From: Verrucomicrobiota bacterium
GTDB taxonomy: Bacteria > Verrucomicrobiota > Verrucomicrobiia > Limisphaerales > JADJPG01
Reading direction: 5' to 3'
Length of the DNA stretch: 64,000 nt
Assembly (NCBI GenBank): GCA_016713365.1
Contig: JADJPG010000019.1
Location: forward strand, 1-64,000
Shown piece after piece: positions 1 to 10,200 of this stretch (positions are counted from its first letter, which is position 1; each line of letters starts with the position of its first letter). The notes beneath the pieces are model-generated. The model was not told the DNA's origin. It searched no databases and saw nothing but the letters and a program-made list of their open reading frames with translations. The position numbers and the translations under genes were made by a program.

Positions 1-954
1 TATGTCCCATTCGCACCATCCCAAACATTGTTTCCAGCAAGCTACGCCGACCGGAATGATGGTCGTCGTCCTCAGCACGGAACGATTCGTTGACGCCAGA
101 AGCGCACCGTTGTTGGCGAGCGCGGCGATGAAGAGTTCATTCAACCCGGACGCGAGTGCGTGATTGCGAGACCATTCGCCAGTCGCTGGGTTAAAGGAGG
201 CTTCCTCGCCATTCACCGTCACACGAGTCGCGCCGGGAATGAGTGTTCGTGCCCGAGAGCAGCGTGGTCGGAGAATCAACGATGGCGAACAACGCGCCGC
301 CACCCGCCACAGACGAGCCACCTTCCAGATGCAGGCTGGCGATGATGGAAAAATCTGAACTGGCCGCGCCGGCATTCAAGCCGATGACCGACAGCACATG
401 CGTTCCCTCCGGCAGCAACGCGCCCACGCTGCCCAGGTCATGGGAGGCCGGCACTGCGCCGCCACCACCATGTGATTCATGGTTCTGGCCCGTCACCGTC
501 ACCGAGTCGAAGAGCCCGGATTCGCCACCGCGACATTGGGCGAAGCGGCGCACTTCAACGCCATCGAGATACGCCACAAACCCGTCGTCCCAGTCCATCG
601 TGAGCATCACCCGGCGCGAAGGGTCGAGCCCGCTGGAATCTCAAATGACTTCCGGATGTAAACGGTGGTGTAGCCATTGAGCATGTCGTCGAGTTCAGTG
701 GCGTCATCGTTGTCACTGAAGCCGAATCCGCCCGGCCCGGTCAGCCACGTCGTGTCGAGCCCAGTGTCGGCAATCGTGCGCCAGTCGGCCTGCGGTTCCG
801 AGAGCCCCTTGCGATAGCTCCACGTGTCGTTGGTGTTCACCAAAATGGTTGGCGGCGGCGGTGGCGCACCGACCTAGACAGTCAACCTGCGAGCCGGTGC
901 GGCAGAATGCGATTAGCAGTCCGAACAGGACTGGAACGGAGTTCGTCAACTTCA
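1..954 (-). CDS. Secreted lamin-tail-type protein, N-terminal part, frameshifted and cut by window edge
   Basis: The frame opens with an ATG at 954 and a signal peptide (MKLTNSVPVLFGLLIAFC). The following pieces lie in changing frames, with shifts near 880, 610 and 245, and read as one protein up to base 1. They include a segment with NTNDTWSYRKG, then GYTTVYIRKSFEIPAG and WDDGFVAYLDGVEV, which resembles the beta-sandwich that follows the signal peptide in verrucomicrobial lamin-tail/CotH proteins. The start lies only 53 bp after the stop of the upstream lamin-tail gene on the same strand, so the two are probably co-transcribed. The C-terminus is outside the window. No enzyme function can be assigned. 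The frame changes are probably sequence errors, because each piece stays open and protein-like. Confidence 0.6.
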
Positions 955-1007
955 TGATTGGGATTTGGTTAAAGCAGTCAAGAGCAGATCTCAAGGCATG
1001 GCGGGGG

Positions 1008-4000
1008 TCACAATCGGTAAAACCGCTGGTTGCCCGACGCCACCGATCCATCGGCACCATCATCGTCTGGCTCGCGCCCTGCGCTCGGCACATCCACCAG
1101 CCGCTGCCAGGCGATGGGCGTGGGCCAGCGTCGGACTGAATAGAATCGTGTAAGTCTTCCCGGCCACCGCGTGGAACCGCAGTTCCGTCACCGCGCCGTT
1201 CTTCGTGGCCGAAAGCACCAGCGCGCTTCCCGCCTGTTTCGGATGCGTGCCGGCGAGGTATTCCTCCCGGTTCATCAAACCATCGCCGTCGAAATCCAGC
1301 GCGGCATCGGCAGCGCTGTTCTTATTGAAGCCATACTGGTCCTCCCAGCTGTCCGGCATGCCGTCGCCGTCGGAATCCAGCGCACCCGCCGACACCGGAT
1401 CCGGCGCCGGCACCGCGGCGATCCAGTTGGTCGGCTCGTTGCCGTAGCCCGTCAGGCTCACGCGCTGGAGCGACATACCGTGACCGTCCGCGTTCGTCGG
1501 CCATGCGCCACGATCCTGATAAACCACTTTGTCCACGAGCAGATAGGGAACGGTTCCCGCGTCCGCACCGACGGTCTGCGGCGCATCCGGCCGCGCCAGT
1601 TCGACGCTTTCCGTGCTGTTGTCGAGCTTGCCCGGAATAAGGACCGACGAGGAAAGGTTCGTGCCGTACTCGCCCGGAACTGCGCGAGCGCCAGCGCGTT
1701 CGTCGCCGGATCAAAGCTCACCAGAATCATGCTGCCGCCGGCGGGAATGCTGTGTGAATTGTTGAACTGGAAATCGACCGCGTCGCGCAGTCTCCAGCCG
1801 TTCGTCGGATAAACCGGATCGAAGAGCACCACCGTGCCGACACTCGTGTTCCGCAGCTCGATGAACTCCTCCACCGTGTTGTCATTCGTCCCGACATCCG
1901 CCGGGTGATACATGACCTCAGTGATGACGACCGGTCCCACCTTCGGATAGGCGTTCGCCGCGCCGGCGCCGGTGCGGAAGACGCTGATTTGATTCGTGGG
2001 ACTCTGCGCCGTCACCGCCGTACCGAAACTCAGCGCGCTGAGCGGCGCGTAGTCGACATCGCCAATCGTGTTCACGTAGCGACCAAACGAAATGCCGTTG
2101 GCCGACGGACCAAGATCCGCCACCGCACGATAGCCCGTGAGCGATCCGTTTCCGGTCGTCTGCGAGATACACTTCATCGCCCTTGGCTGAACTGAACGAG
2201 AACGGAATGCCGTTGTCCGTGTTGTTGAAATTCACCTCGTAGAAAACCTTGAAGCCGCCGGCGGGCAGAATCGTGTTCGCCGGGATCTGATATCTGCGCG
2301 GCGTATCGTTCGCGTCGCTCAACCACCACCCGCTGATGTCCACCGGACTGCGACGTCGTATTCCGCAGTTCAATCGCATCCTCCAGCGGCAGATCGGTGT
2401 GCGCGATGACTTCGTTGATCACCACCGTGGTCAGCGGGAGATAGTTCGGATCCTTCGGCGTCGGTGTCGTGGGAAACGCGACGATCGTCGTCCCGCCGTC
2501 CGGCAGACGCCCCTGAGAGACGTCCGTGACCTGCGCGCCGAACGAGACCGCATCGATCTGCGTGCCGTTGTTGGCGGCGAGCAGGAAGATCGAATCCCCC
2601 TCCTTGCCGAGCTTGAAGTTCACGTGCTCCGGGCCGGCGGGCACGGCGGATTATCCGCCTCGAAACGCACGAACGCATTGGAGCCGACCCCGATGAAGGA
2701 CAGATCAGGAATTCGATACGAATTGGGAGCGCCGAACGTATCGGTCAACCTCCAGGCCACCGAGCGCCACCGGTCGCGTGTCGCCGTTGTAGAGTTCAAA
2801 CCAGTCATCGCCCGAGGACGGATCGGCCATCCATTCGTTCACGCGCAGCAGCGTGGCGTTTCGAGCACGGCGACCACATTGGTCGCGCCCGGCGTCGGCA
2901 GCGTGAGCACGAGATTCGTCCCGCCGGCGGGCACGCGACCGACCGCCAGATCGGGAACCTGGATGCCGTAGGCGATGCGATCAATGATCTCGCTGGTCGC
3001 GGGCTTTGTTGAAGAGATAGATCTCGCCGCCGTTCGCCTTCAGCCCGAAGCCGGTGTTGGTCGACGAAACGGGCAGGTCCGCATCCGCGTAAATCACGAG
3101 GTAACCGCGCGCCGGAACAATCGACCCGCCGGAAACACCCATCGCGCCGGATTGTTGTTCGCCTGATCGTTCAGGCTCATGCCGCCGACATCCACGGATG
3201 CCGTCGTGGGATTGAAGAGTTCGATCCAGTCCGGCGTCCGCCCTCAACCGTCACGCCGCTGGCGTTGTCCGCGAGCACTTCGTTGATGACCAGTCCACCG
3301 ACGGCGACAATGTTCGTCACGATTACCCCATCGAGGCGGGTGCCCATGAAGACGTCGCCAAACGGAGTCGCGTTATGCACTTCGACAGCGATGGTATTCA
3401 CACTCCCCGGTACCAAGTTGGTCAGCGACACCACGATGGGACCAGTCCAGGAAGGCGGCCCGCCGAAGCCCTGCGAAGGGGCGTCTGATTGAGCACGGTG
3501 CCGCCGGCATGTTGTAACGCGCCACCTCACGGCCATTCACATAGAAGACCGCACCGTCATCGATCAGATTGGAGAATTGCAGACTGGTGGCCGTGAAGTT
3601 CGCCGGAACATTAAAACTGGATCGGAAGTAGTATGTGACGTTTGCCGAACTGGAAACCAGCGGTGTCCGAACTGGTTCCGGCGTGGCGCCGCCCGCGCCA
3701 AGCAACGCCTGCCCGCTGGGCCACGCAGAATCATCAAAGGCAGGCGCCTGCCAGTTCACACCATCCAGATTGCCGCCCTGCAAATAACGCCACGAGGCAT
3801 CGATCGGCAGCAGATTCACCAGCACCGGCGGCGGCGCGGTGGGCGGCGGCGCCGGACAGAAGTTCGCCGTGCCCGGAGTGCGGATGCTCATCGTCACGTT
3901 CGTCAGGCCACCATCGGGACAGCGTCCCATCGACACGCCGGCGCGCTGAGGTCCGTAAGTTACACAGTCGATCAATGACTCGCGATAATCCGCCAGCGCG

Positions 4001-7000
4001 ATGCTGCCCACGTCGGAGGTCAGACGGAAGTTCAGATGGTCCGCCCCGCCCTGCTCGTCCGCGATGAAGGCCACGTAGCCACCGGCGCCAATAAAACTCA
4101 GATCCGCAATACGATGTTGTTTGATTCGGCCCAAGGCGCATCGGTCAGATATAATCCTCCGAGCGCGACGGGCAGCGCGGACGGATTGAACAGCTCGACG
4201 AAATCCTCCGTGGTCGGCGGCTGGCTGTTGGCGAAGAACTCGTTGATGCGAAGACCGGCAGGGTTGCCCAGAGCCTGAGAGACATTCGCCGCACCCAAAG
4301 TCGGAGTGCTGAGCATCCAGTCGCCGCCTGTGCCGATGCGGCTGATGGACAAATTCGGCAGCTGCAGGCCGAACTTCACCGAATCCAGCAACGCCCCGCC
4401 AGCGCTCGACCGATGATAGAGATATACCGCGTCGCCTTCTGCGCCCACGGAGAAGCCGAGATGCAGACCGGAGGTGCCATCAGGATTATTGGCGATCAAG
4501 GTCAGATAACCACCGGCGTTGAGTGTTGTACCATTCGGAATGGTGAACTTGGCAGGAGCAGACGGATCGTCCGTCAGTGTCATGCCCGACAAATCCACCA
4601 CCGATCCGCCTTCATTGTGGAGCTCGATCGCATCCGGAAACGTTCCTGAATGATTGAAGGCCGAAACGTTCTGCGCGAGAACTTCACTCAAGCGCACCGT
4701 TGGCGCTGCCGTGTTCACCACCCACGTTTTCGAAATCGTCGGGGCGCCCGCCGACTGATAAATGCCACCGGAGTTGCGTCCCACAACGTAGACCGTGTTT
4801 GTCGATCCGTTGGCGAGACCGCTCAGCGTGATGGGATTCGCCACGGGCGCTTCCGCACTAAGGGCGCCGTTGTTGAGCCGGTACCGGTAATGCGTGATGT
4901 CGGCGCCGCCCACCGTCAACGTGGCAGTGGTCGCAAAGGTCGGGCTGCGCGGCTCACCCGAGATGGTGGCGACCGGCGAGTTGGTCGCGGGAGGAACGAG
5001 ACCGGCAATCAATCCCGCGACAGTTGCGCGCCGGGCGGTCATGTAGTTTTTGACGGTCGTCGCCGTGCCCGCGAGCTGCGGGTAGTCCGCAAAGATCTGG
5101 TCCACCACGGGATTGAACTGAGCAGCGGAGAACGATCCATCCATCAAATCCTGCAACGTCCGGTCATACAGCGGCTCAATCTCCGGATGGTGCATGAAAA
5201 AGTTCATGGCGTTGGCAATGCCCACGGTATCTCCGGACGCGCAGCAAAAAGTCGCCCCGAAAATTCCGCTGCCGCTGTTCAGCGAACTCAATCCCAAAAC
5301 AGAATCGAGGTCGTGATAAACAAGAATGAAGCGAGGGTCATTCTGTCCTCGATACATCGCGTAATCATCGTTATTGCCCGTGTTGATGCCGGACTCGCTG
5401 TTGCCAAACAGGCTCATCACGGCCAGATGGCGCAACCATTGTTCGACGTCGATGACCGATCGCGCGCGGGCCGAGCTCCAGGTCGCCGTCTGATTGTCGC
5501 CCATGACCTCCAGCATGCCGATGATGTCACGCCAGTCGTCTTCGCTCACGTTGCTGCCCTTGAAATAAGTATTCTGGTAGGAACCCGGATTCTCACCGCG
5601 ATAGTTGAACTCCTTCGGGGCGACATCGCGGTACACCGAGTAATAATTCCCTCCGTCGTTGTCCGGGAATGTCCGGCTCGCCCAGTCACTGCCAGGCTCT
5701 TCATTCGCCGCATAGAGTCCGTTCGCCGGAGTTCCTCCGGGCCCCGCGCCATTGTTGACCCGCATCTGGGCGAAGTGGGAGTTGTTGCCGGCCACGCCAG
5801 CCTTCTGAGCCAGGAGCAGCACCCACCACCTGCGCAGGCACATTGCGGGCATTCATGTTTAACGCCGTCACGCCCTTCCATTCGGTGGCGGCCGGGAAGT
5901 TAATTCGATAATTGTGCGGATTCCCGAAGCGGCTGCCGTGACCACGATTGCGGATGCCGGTCAGATAGCGGCGCTCGATTTGATCTCCCCTCAACGCTGA
6001 TGAAGGTCGCATTCACCTGCGCGTCGCTGTTGGCAGAGGTGTTGAAGATGGTAGAGAGCGTGGTGATCTCGTCGGCAGCGATGATCAGCTTGTAGAGCGG
6101 AGAGGCTCCCGAATAAATCGAGTCGTCCACCTGGAACATCGCATTGGCCACCTGCCCGAGGTTTCCACTTCCGAGATCGGAAGCGTTCAGGGCGGGAGCA
6201 GGCCACGTACGCGAGCGGGAACCGCTGTCGGTGGCCTGAACGTAGAATTCGATCAGCGTGTCATTCGGCATGGCGGGAAGCACCACACCATAAATTCCAT
6301 CTCCGGCCGCGCCATCCCCGTGCACGCCGTCATCGAACATCACGGCGGAAACAAACGGCGGCGGACTCGCGACGTTGGTCCGGAAGAACAGCGAAACCGA
6401 AACACCGGCCAGATTCTCATCCAGAATTCGCGCCGTAACACTGACCGGCTCGGACGATTTGGGAATGACCGGTTGATGCGTGGCGTTGATAATTAGCGGC
6501 GCGATGTTCGCGGCGCGAATCGAGTTCTGCGCCCCCGGCGTTCCTTCCGCCACCAAGCTGGCGCTCCAGTTCTGGCCGGAGCTGTTATCGAGACCAGGCT
6601 GAATCAGTTCCAACGTTTTCCCCAAGCCATCCGCCTCGGTGAACCACTCCCACCCACGCACGCCGCTCAGCGAAAGGCTGCGACGACGCACCGCCCAATC
6701 GCCATCGTCCGCATACGTGACGCTGTCGACGATGTTGTCGCGGGAATCGCGGAGGGAGATCGAATTGCGCGTATTGCTGAGCGTAGGCGTGAAGTTGGTG
6801 AACGAGCGCCCGTTCACATTGGTCACCGTCCAGCTGAGCCAGTGGCCAACGACATTGCCGACCGTGACGTATTTCTCATCAAACACCGTGGCATTCGCCG
6901 CCACCACGAGATACTGGCCAGCGCCCACGACGGTGTTGGTTGCGAAGTTGAATGCGATGCCGCCCGAGATTCTCCAGCCTGACAGGTTGACGTTCGTGGC

Positions 7001-7153
7001 GGTGGGATTGTAGAGCTCGATCCATTCGTCCAGCGGATTCTCCGACGCCGGATGGTACATGATCTCATTGATCACGATGGGCTGGGCTCGAAGGGTCGCC
7101 CAATGCGGCAGCATCAGCGACACCAGAAACAACAACGCAACGGAACGTTTCAT
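1008..7153 (-). CDS. Secreted lamin tail domain / CotH kinase family protein, many frameshifts
   Basis: The start is ATG 7153 with signal peptide MKRSVALLFLVSLMLPHW. A lamin tail domain follows at once (IVINEIMYHPASENPLDEWIEL). A CotH-kinase-like region lies at about 6000-5000, with HDLDSVLG resembling the acidic metal-binding motif of that fold. Several more lamin-tail repeats follow (INEFFANSQPPTTEDFVELF, VINEVLADN, VINEVIAHTDLPLEDAIEL, VITEVMYHPADVG). Near the end is a calcium-binding DSDGDGMPDSWEDQYG / DFDGDGLMNREEYLAGTHP segment and a terminal module ending NQRFYRL at TGA 1008-1010. The protein would be about 2,045 aa. At least a dozen one-base frame changes occur (for example 5990, 4110, 3501, 3238, 3125, 2645, 1105). 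CotH kinases are secretory-pathway protein kinases, and lamin tail domains are common in bacterial exoproteins. Substrate and role here are unknown. Confidence 0.75.
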
Positions 7154-7234
7154 AGAATTCACAACATTCACTTCAAGTCCGGGTCGAGGCAGACTCGCAC
7201 AGGACAATAACCTACGCAGGTTAGTATTCTCTTA

Positions 7235-9016
7235 TCACGGCGCGAGACGCGCCCGGAAGAACCTCGGGATCGCACTCATGGCAGACGAGTCGGTAACCAG
7301 GTTGGTTTCGGCGGATTGGAACACCGTCTTGAGAAGGCTCCAACCCACCAAATCCGCCGAAGCCTCAATCACATAGCTCCGATTGGTGTAGGCGAGCAGT
7401 TCGAACTGGAACGGCTCGGCCAGCGGAACCGCGGGCGCGACCAAAACCGGCGCGGGAGGAGCGAACGTGAACGCCCCTCGATCAGCCGGAGTCCCGTCCG
7501 CATCCGCCGGCGACTGTGGCGCCCCCGAATCGATGGCGGGAGAATACGGCTGGAGTCGGAAATCATGCGCCGATGCATCCACAAAACGCGGGTCCGACTC
7601 CAAGTTTCCTTCGCCTGCCCACGGCTGAGAGATGGTTGAGTAGCGAATGGTAAAGTTCGTTTCGGCGAAATCCGACTGCACCGAAACTGGCGACGCCCAC
7701 AGGATGGAATTCGTGATTCGGTAGTCGACCTCCGGCCCGGGCGCGTTCGATTTATACTGGGCCAGCACATTGGTCAGGTTCCCGTGCAGCGTGGAATTAT
7801 TCACCGTCACGAGAACCGACGAGGAAGCATTCGCCTTCGCCGAAATGCCGACCGTGCAATCCACGATCAACGAATCGCGCACGTGCGTGGCACCGTTGAA
7901 TGCGCTGATTCCCTTCGCATCCTCCGCCACACTGTTCCATTCGCGGACGATGCACTTCTCGACAGTGATAACCGCTCCGAGGGTGTCAATTCCGTCGTCG
8001 CCGCCGGCGGCCAGAACACAACCCGACAGCGTCACTTGCTGACCCGCCGCTTGATCATGCAGATAGATGCCATCAGCGTCATCCGGGCCGGTCATGTCCA
8101 GAATCCAGGTATTGGTGCAAGCCAGCGCCGTCCCGGCGATCTCAGGCCCCATGCGCGCTCGTTGGAACAAACAGTCGACGAAGGTGAGATCGGATCCACT
8201 CGCCTGTCCGATCTTGCCCGGAGTTCCGACGCCCTGCTCCGCGAAATCCGTCAGGTAGCAGCGCTCGAACGTGAGTTTGGAATTGTACGGCCGGATCACT
8301 GGCGTCGTGCCGGTATGCCCCTCGGTTCGACCACGCCCCGCCCGGGTGATGATGGTGTTGTGATAAACGGAAGGCTCGGCGTTCGTGTGACGAATCTGGC
8401 CCCAGCGCAAGGTCGAGTCAGCACAAGTCAGCGCAATCGGTTGCTCGCGGGTTCCCATCGAACGCACCGAACCCCGCACCACCAGATCGTTCGCCGTCGT
8501 GCCGCTCGCGACTCCTTCGAAAAGAACCAGGCTGTTGGCCGCAATGGTCAGCGTGTGCCCCTGCGGCACCGTCACGTCATTGGTCACCATTACGATTCCG
8601 TCCCAAGTCGTTTCCGAACCCGAGAGCGTACCGCCCACCCGTGATACGGATTCCGCAGAACGATCCTGAATGCGACGCTGCGCCTTCAAATCTCCGATCT
8701 CCGCGCGGAGGGTGAAATCGCCGTTGCCTGAGACCGTCACGAGAACACTCCCGCGACCGTTGCGGAGGAAAACCAAGTTCGTGGACAGCGTCACCCCGGG
8801 GGAATCGACCGTCAGCGAGGCAAACAGATTCCAGTCGTGTCGTTCTGGTCTCCCAGCGCCGTCCACTGCATCCACCACGATCAAGAATGGCACGTTGGGC
8901 AAATACCCGGCGGCCGTCACCAGTTCGAGAGAGCGGGCGTTTGGAGCGGAAATCAATGAGTGGGAGCCTGTCCAAAAGAACAGAGTAAGGAACGCAAGAA
9001 CAGCAGAGCGTCGCAT
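7235..9016 (-). CDS. Secreted right-handed parallel beta-helix protein
   Basis: The 593-aa protein has an N-terminal signal peptide (MRRSAVLAFLTLFFWTG, cleavage likely after ISA). The middle (about residues 130-480) has the repetitive short-strand pattern of a parallel beta-helix: IVMVTNDVTVPQGHTLTIAANS, LTFERCYLTDF, VTLSGCVLAAGGDDGIDTLG, ITVEKCIVREWNS, HVRDSLIVDCTVG. The DGI(D/Y) turns resemble those of pectate lyase-like and NosD-like folds, but no lyase catalytic set can be named. The last 60 residues form the Y-x-I-x-x-S-x-D-L-x-x-W module, ending FFRARLAP, that other secreted proteins in this window also carry. It lies 81 bp upstream of the lamin-tail/CotH gene on the same strand. A surface or exopolysaccharide-binding role is an inference. 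Confidence 0.75.
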   Translation of the reverse strand: MRRSAVLAFLTLFFWTGSHSLISAPNARSLELVTAAGYLPNVPFLIVVDAVDGAGRPERHDWNLFASLTVDSPGVTLSTNLVFLRNGRGSVLVTVSGNGDFTLRAEIGDLKAQRRIQDRSAESVSRVGGTLSGSETTWDGIVMVTNDVTVPQGHTLTIAANSLVLFEGVASGTTANDLVVRGSVRSMGTREQPIALTCADSTLRWGQIRHTNAEPSVYHNTIITRAGRGRTEGHTGTTPVIRPYNSKLTFERCYLTDFAEQGVGTPGKIGQASGSDLTFVDCLFQRARMGPEIAGTALACTNTWILDMTGPDDADGIYLHDQAAGQQVTLSGCVLAAGGDDGIDTLGAVITVEKCIVREWNSVAEDAKGISAFNGATHVRDSLIVDCTVGISAKANASSSVLVTVNNSTLHGNLTNVLAQYKSNAPGPEVDYRITNSILWASPVSVQSDFAETNFTIRYSTISQPWAGEGNLESDPRFVDASAHDFRLQPYSPAIDSGAPQSPADADGTPADRGAFTFAPPAPVLVAPAVPLAEPFQFELLAYTNRSYVIEASADLVGWSLLKTVFQSAETNLVTDSSAMSAIPRFFRARLAP

Positions 9017-9026
9017 AAAAGCAAAA

Positions 9027-9056
9027 GTCTCCCGAATTGGGTCTTATCTGGGAGAC
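9027..9056. other. Inverted repeat in divergent intergenic region
   Basis: A 7-bp perfect inverted repeat (GTCTCCC at 9027-9033, GGGAGAC at 9050-9056) with a 16-nt loop lies just upstream of the beta-helix gene start at 9016, in the space shared with the divergent epimerase gene. It could be a transcription-factor site or a leader hairpin of the beta-helix mRNA. There is no T-tract, so it is not a terminator. Confidence 0.3.
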
Positions 9057-9183
9057 GGGAGGACTGTAACTCAAACGTAACCCGAAGGGAAGCCCTACTT
9101 GGGCGGAGCGAGGAAAGAGCCCTTTTCCTCCGTGTTTCGAAATCCCTGTGGCGGTTCGGCCATTGTACGCTAACTCTTGGCCC

Positions 9184-10104
9184 ATGACCGTTCAGTCGTC
9201 TCCACGGCGAATTCTCCTCACCGGCGCTTCCGGACTCGTCGGGTCCGCGCTCCAGCCCGTGTTGGAGTCCCGCGGGCATACCGTGGTGAAACTCGTTCGA
9301 GGCACTGGAACACCAACTACCGGAAGCGCGAACTGGAATCCGAAGTCGGGAGAAATCGACCTTAGCCAGGTCGGGCAACTCGACGCTGTGGTTCATCTCG
9401 CGGGAGAGAACATCGCGCAACGTTGGTCTCCCGCCGTCAAACAACGCATCCGCGACAGTCGCGTGAAAGGAACGCGACAGCTGGCGGACGCGATCTCGAA
9501 ACTGGATTCCCTGCCCAAGGTTTTGATCTGCGCCTCGGCCACCGGATTCTACGGCGATCGCGGCGACGAATGGCTCGACGAATCCAGCTCGCCGGGGACC
9601 GGCTTCCTGGCCGACACCTGTCAGGAATGGGAAGCAGCCGCGAATCCGGCTCGTGCCAGCGGCATCCGCGTGGTTCACCTGCGTTTTGGAATCGTTCTTT
9701 CCCCGCGCGGCGGCGCTCTCGCCAAAATGCTTCCCTCCTTTCGCCTCGGAATCGCCGGGCCACTGGGCAACGGGCGTTCTTACTGGAGCTGGATCACTCT
9801 CGATGATCTCGTGGAAGTCATTCACCACGCGCTCGACACGGAAACGTTGGCGGGCCCGGTCGCCACCGTGTCGCCAAGTCCCGTCACCAACGCCGAGTTC
9901 ACAAAAACTCTCGGCCGCGTCCTCCACCGGCCCACCTTCCTGCCCGTGCCAGCCTTCGCGCTCCAAATGCTCTTTGGCGACATGGCACGCGAGGCGATGC
10001 TGGCCAGCGCTCGCGTGAAGCCAGCGCGGTTGCTGGAAACGGGATTTCGGTTTCAACATGGCGCGCTCGAGCCTGCATTGGAGCACCTGCTGGGGAGAAA
10101 GTGA
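9184..10104 (+). CDS. TIGR01777-type SDR epimerase / NAD(P)-binding protein (YfcH-like)
   Basis: The protein (306 aa from ATG 9184) starts with RRILLTGASGLVGSALQPV, the Rossmann TGxxGxxG motif of extended short-chain dehydrogenases. Family signatures follow in order: VVHLAGENIAQRWSP, SRVKGTRQLADAI, ICASATGFYGDRGDEWLDE, LRFGIVLSPRGGALAKMLP and WITLDDLVEVIHHAL. These are the hallmarks of the YfcH/TIGR01777 group of nucleoside-sugar epimerase-like proteins, for which no firm substrate is known. Length is typical (about 300 aa). An upstream GTG at 9148 would add 12 unconserved residues, so the ATG next to the RILLTG strand is preferred. It is likely monocistronic, with speA following about 100 bp later behind its own possible promoter. 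Confidence 0.9.
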   Translation: MTVQSSPRRILLTGASGLVGSALQPVLESRGHTVVKLVRGTGTPTTGSANWNPKSGEIDLSQVGQLDAVVHLAGENIAQRWSPAVKQRIRDSRVKGTRQLADAISKLDSLPKVLICASATGFYGDRGDEWLDESSSPGTGFLADTCQEWEAAANPARASGIRVVHLRFGIVLSPRGGALAKMLPSFRLGIAGPLGNGRSYWSWITLDDLVEVIHHALDTETLAGPVATVSPSPVTNAEFTKTLGRVLHRPTFLPVPAFALQMLFGDMAREAMLASARVKPARLLETGFRFQHGALEPALEHLLGRK

Positions 10105-10157
10105 TTCGAACCGGAAGAACGTCGTCATTCTGACACGCAAAATTCTTGAGACGCCTG

Positions 10158-10185
10158 TTGCAATCCCGCTTCGCCTTCTTATAGT
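10158..10185 (+). promoter_or_regulatory. Possible sigma70-type promoter of speA
   Basis: TTGCAA (10158-10163) and TATAGT (10180-10185) are separated by 16 bp and lie just before the speA ATG at 10201. Transcription would start near 10192, leaving a very short leader without a clear Shine-Dalgarno sequence. Match by eye only. Confidence 0.35.
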
Positions 10186-10200
10186 GCGCTCGTTTGCACA

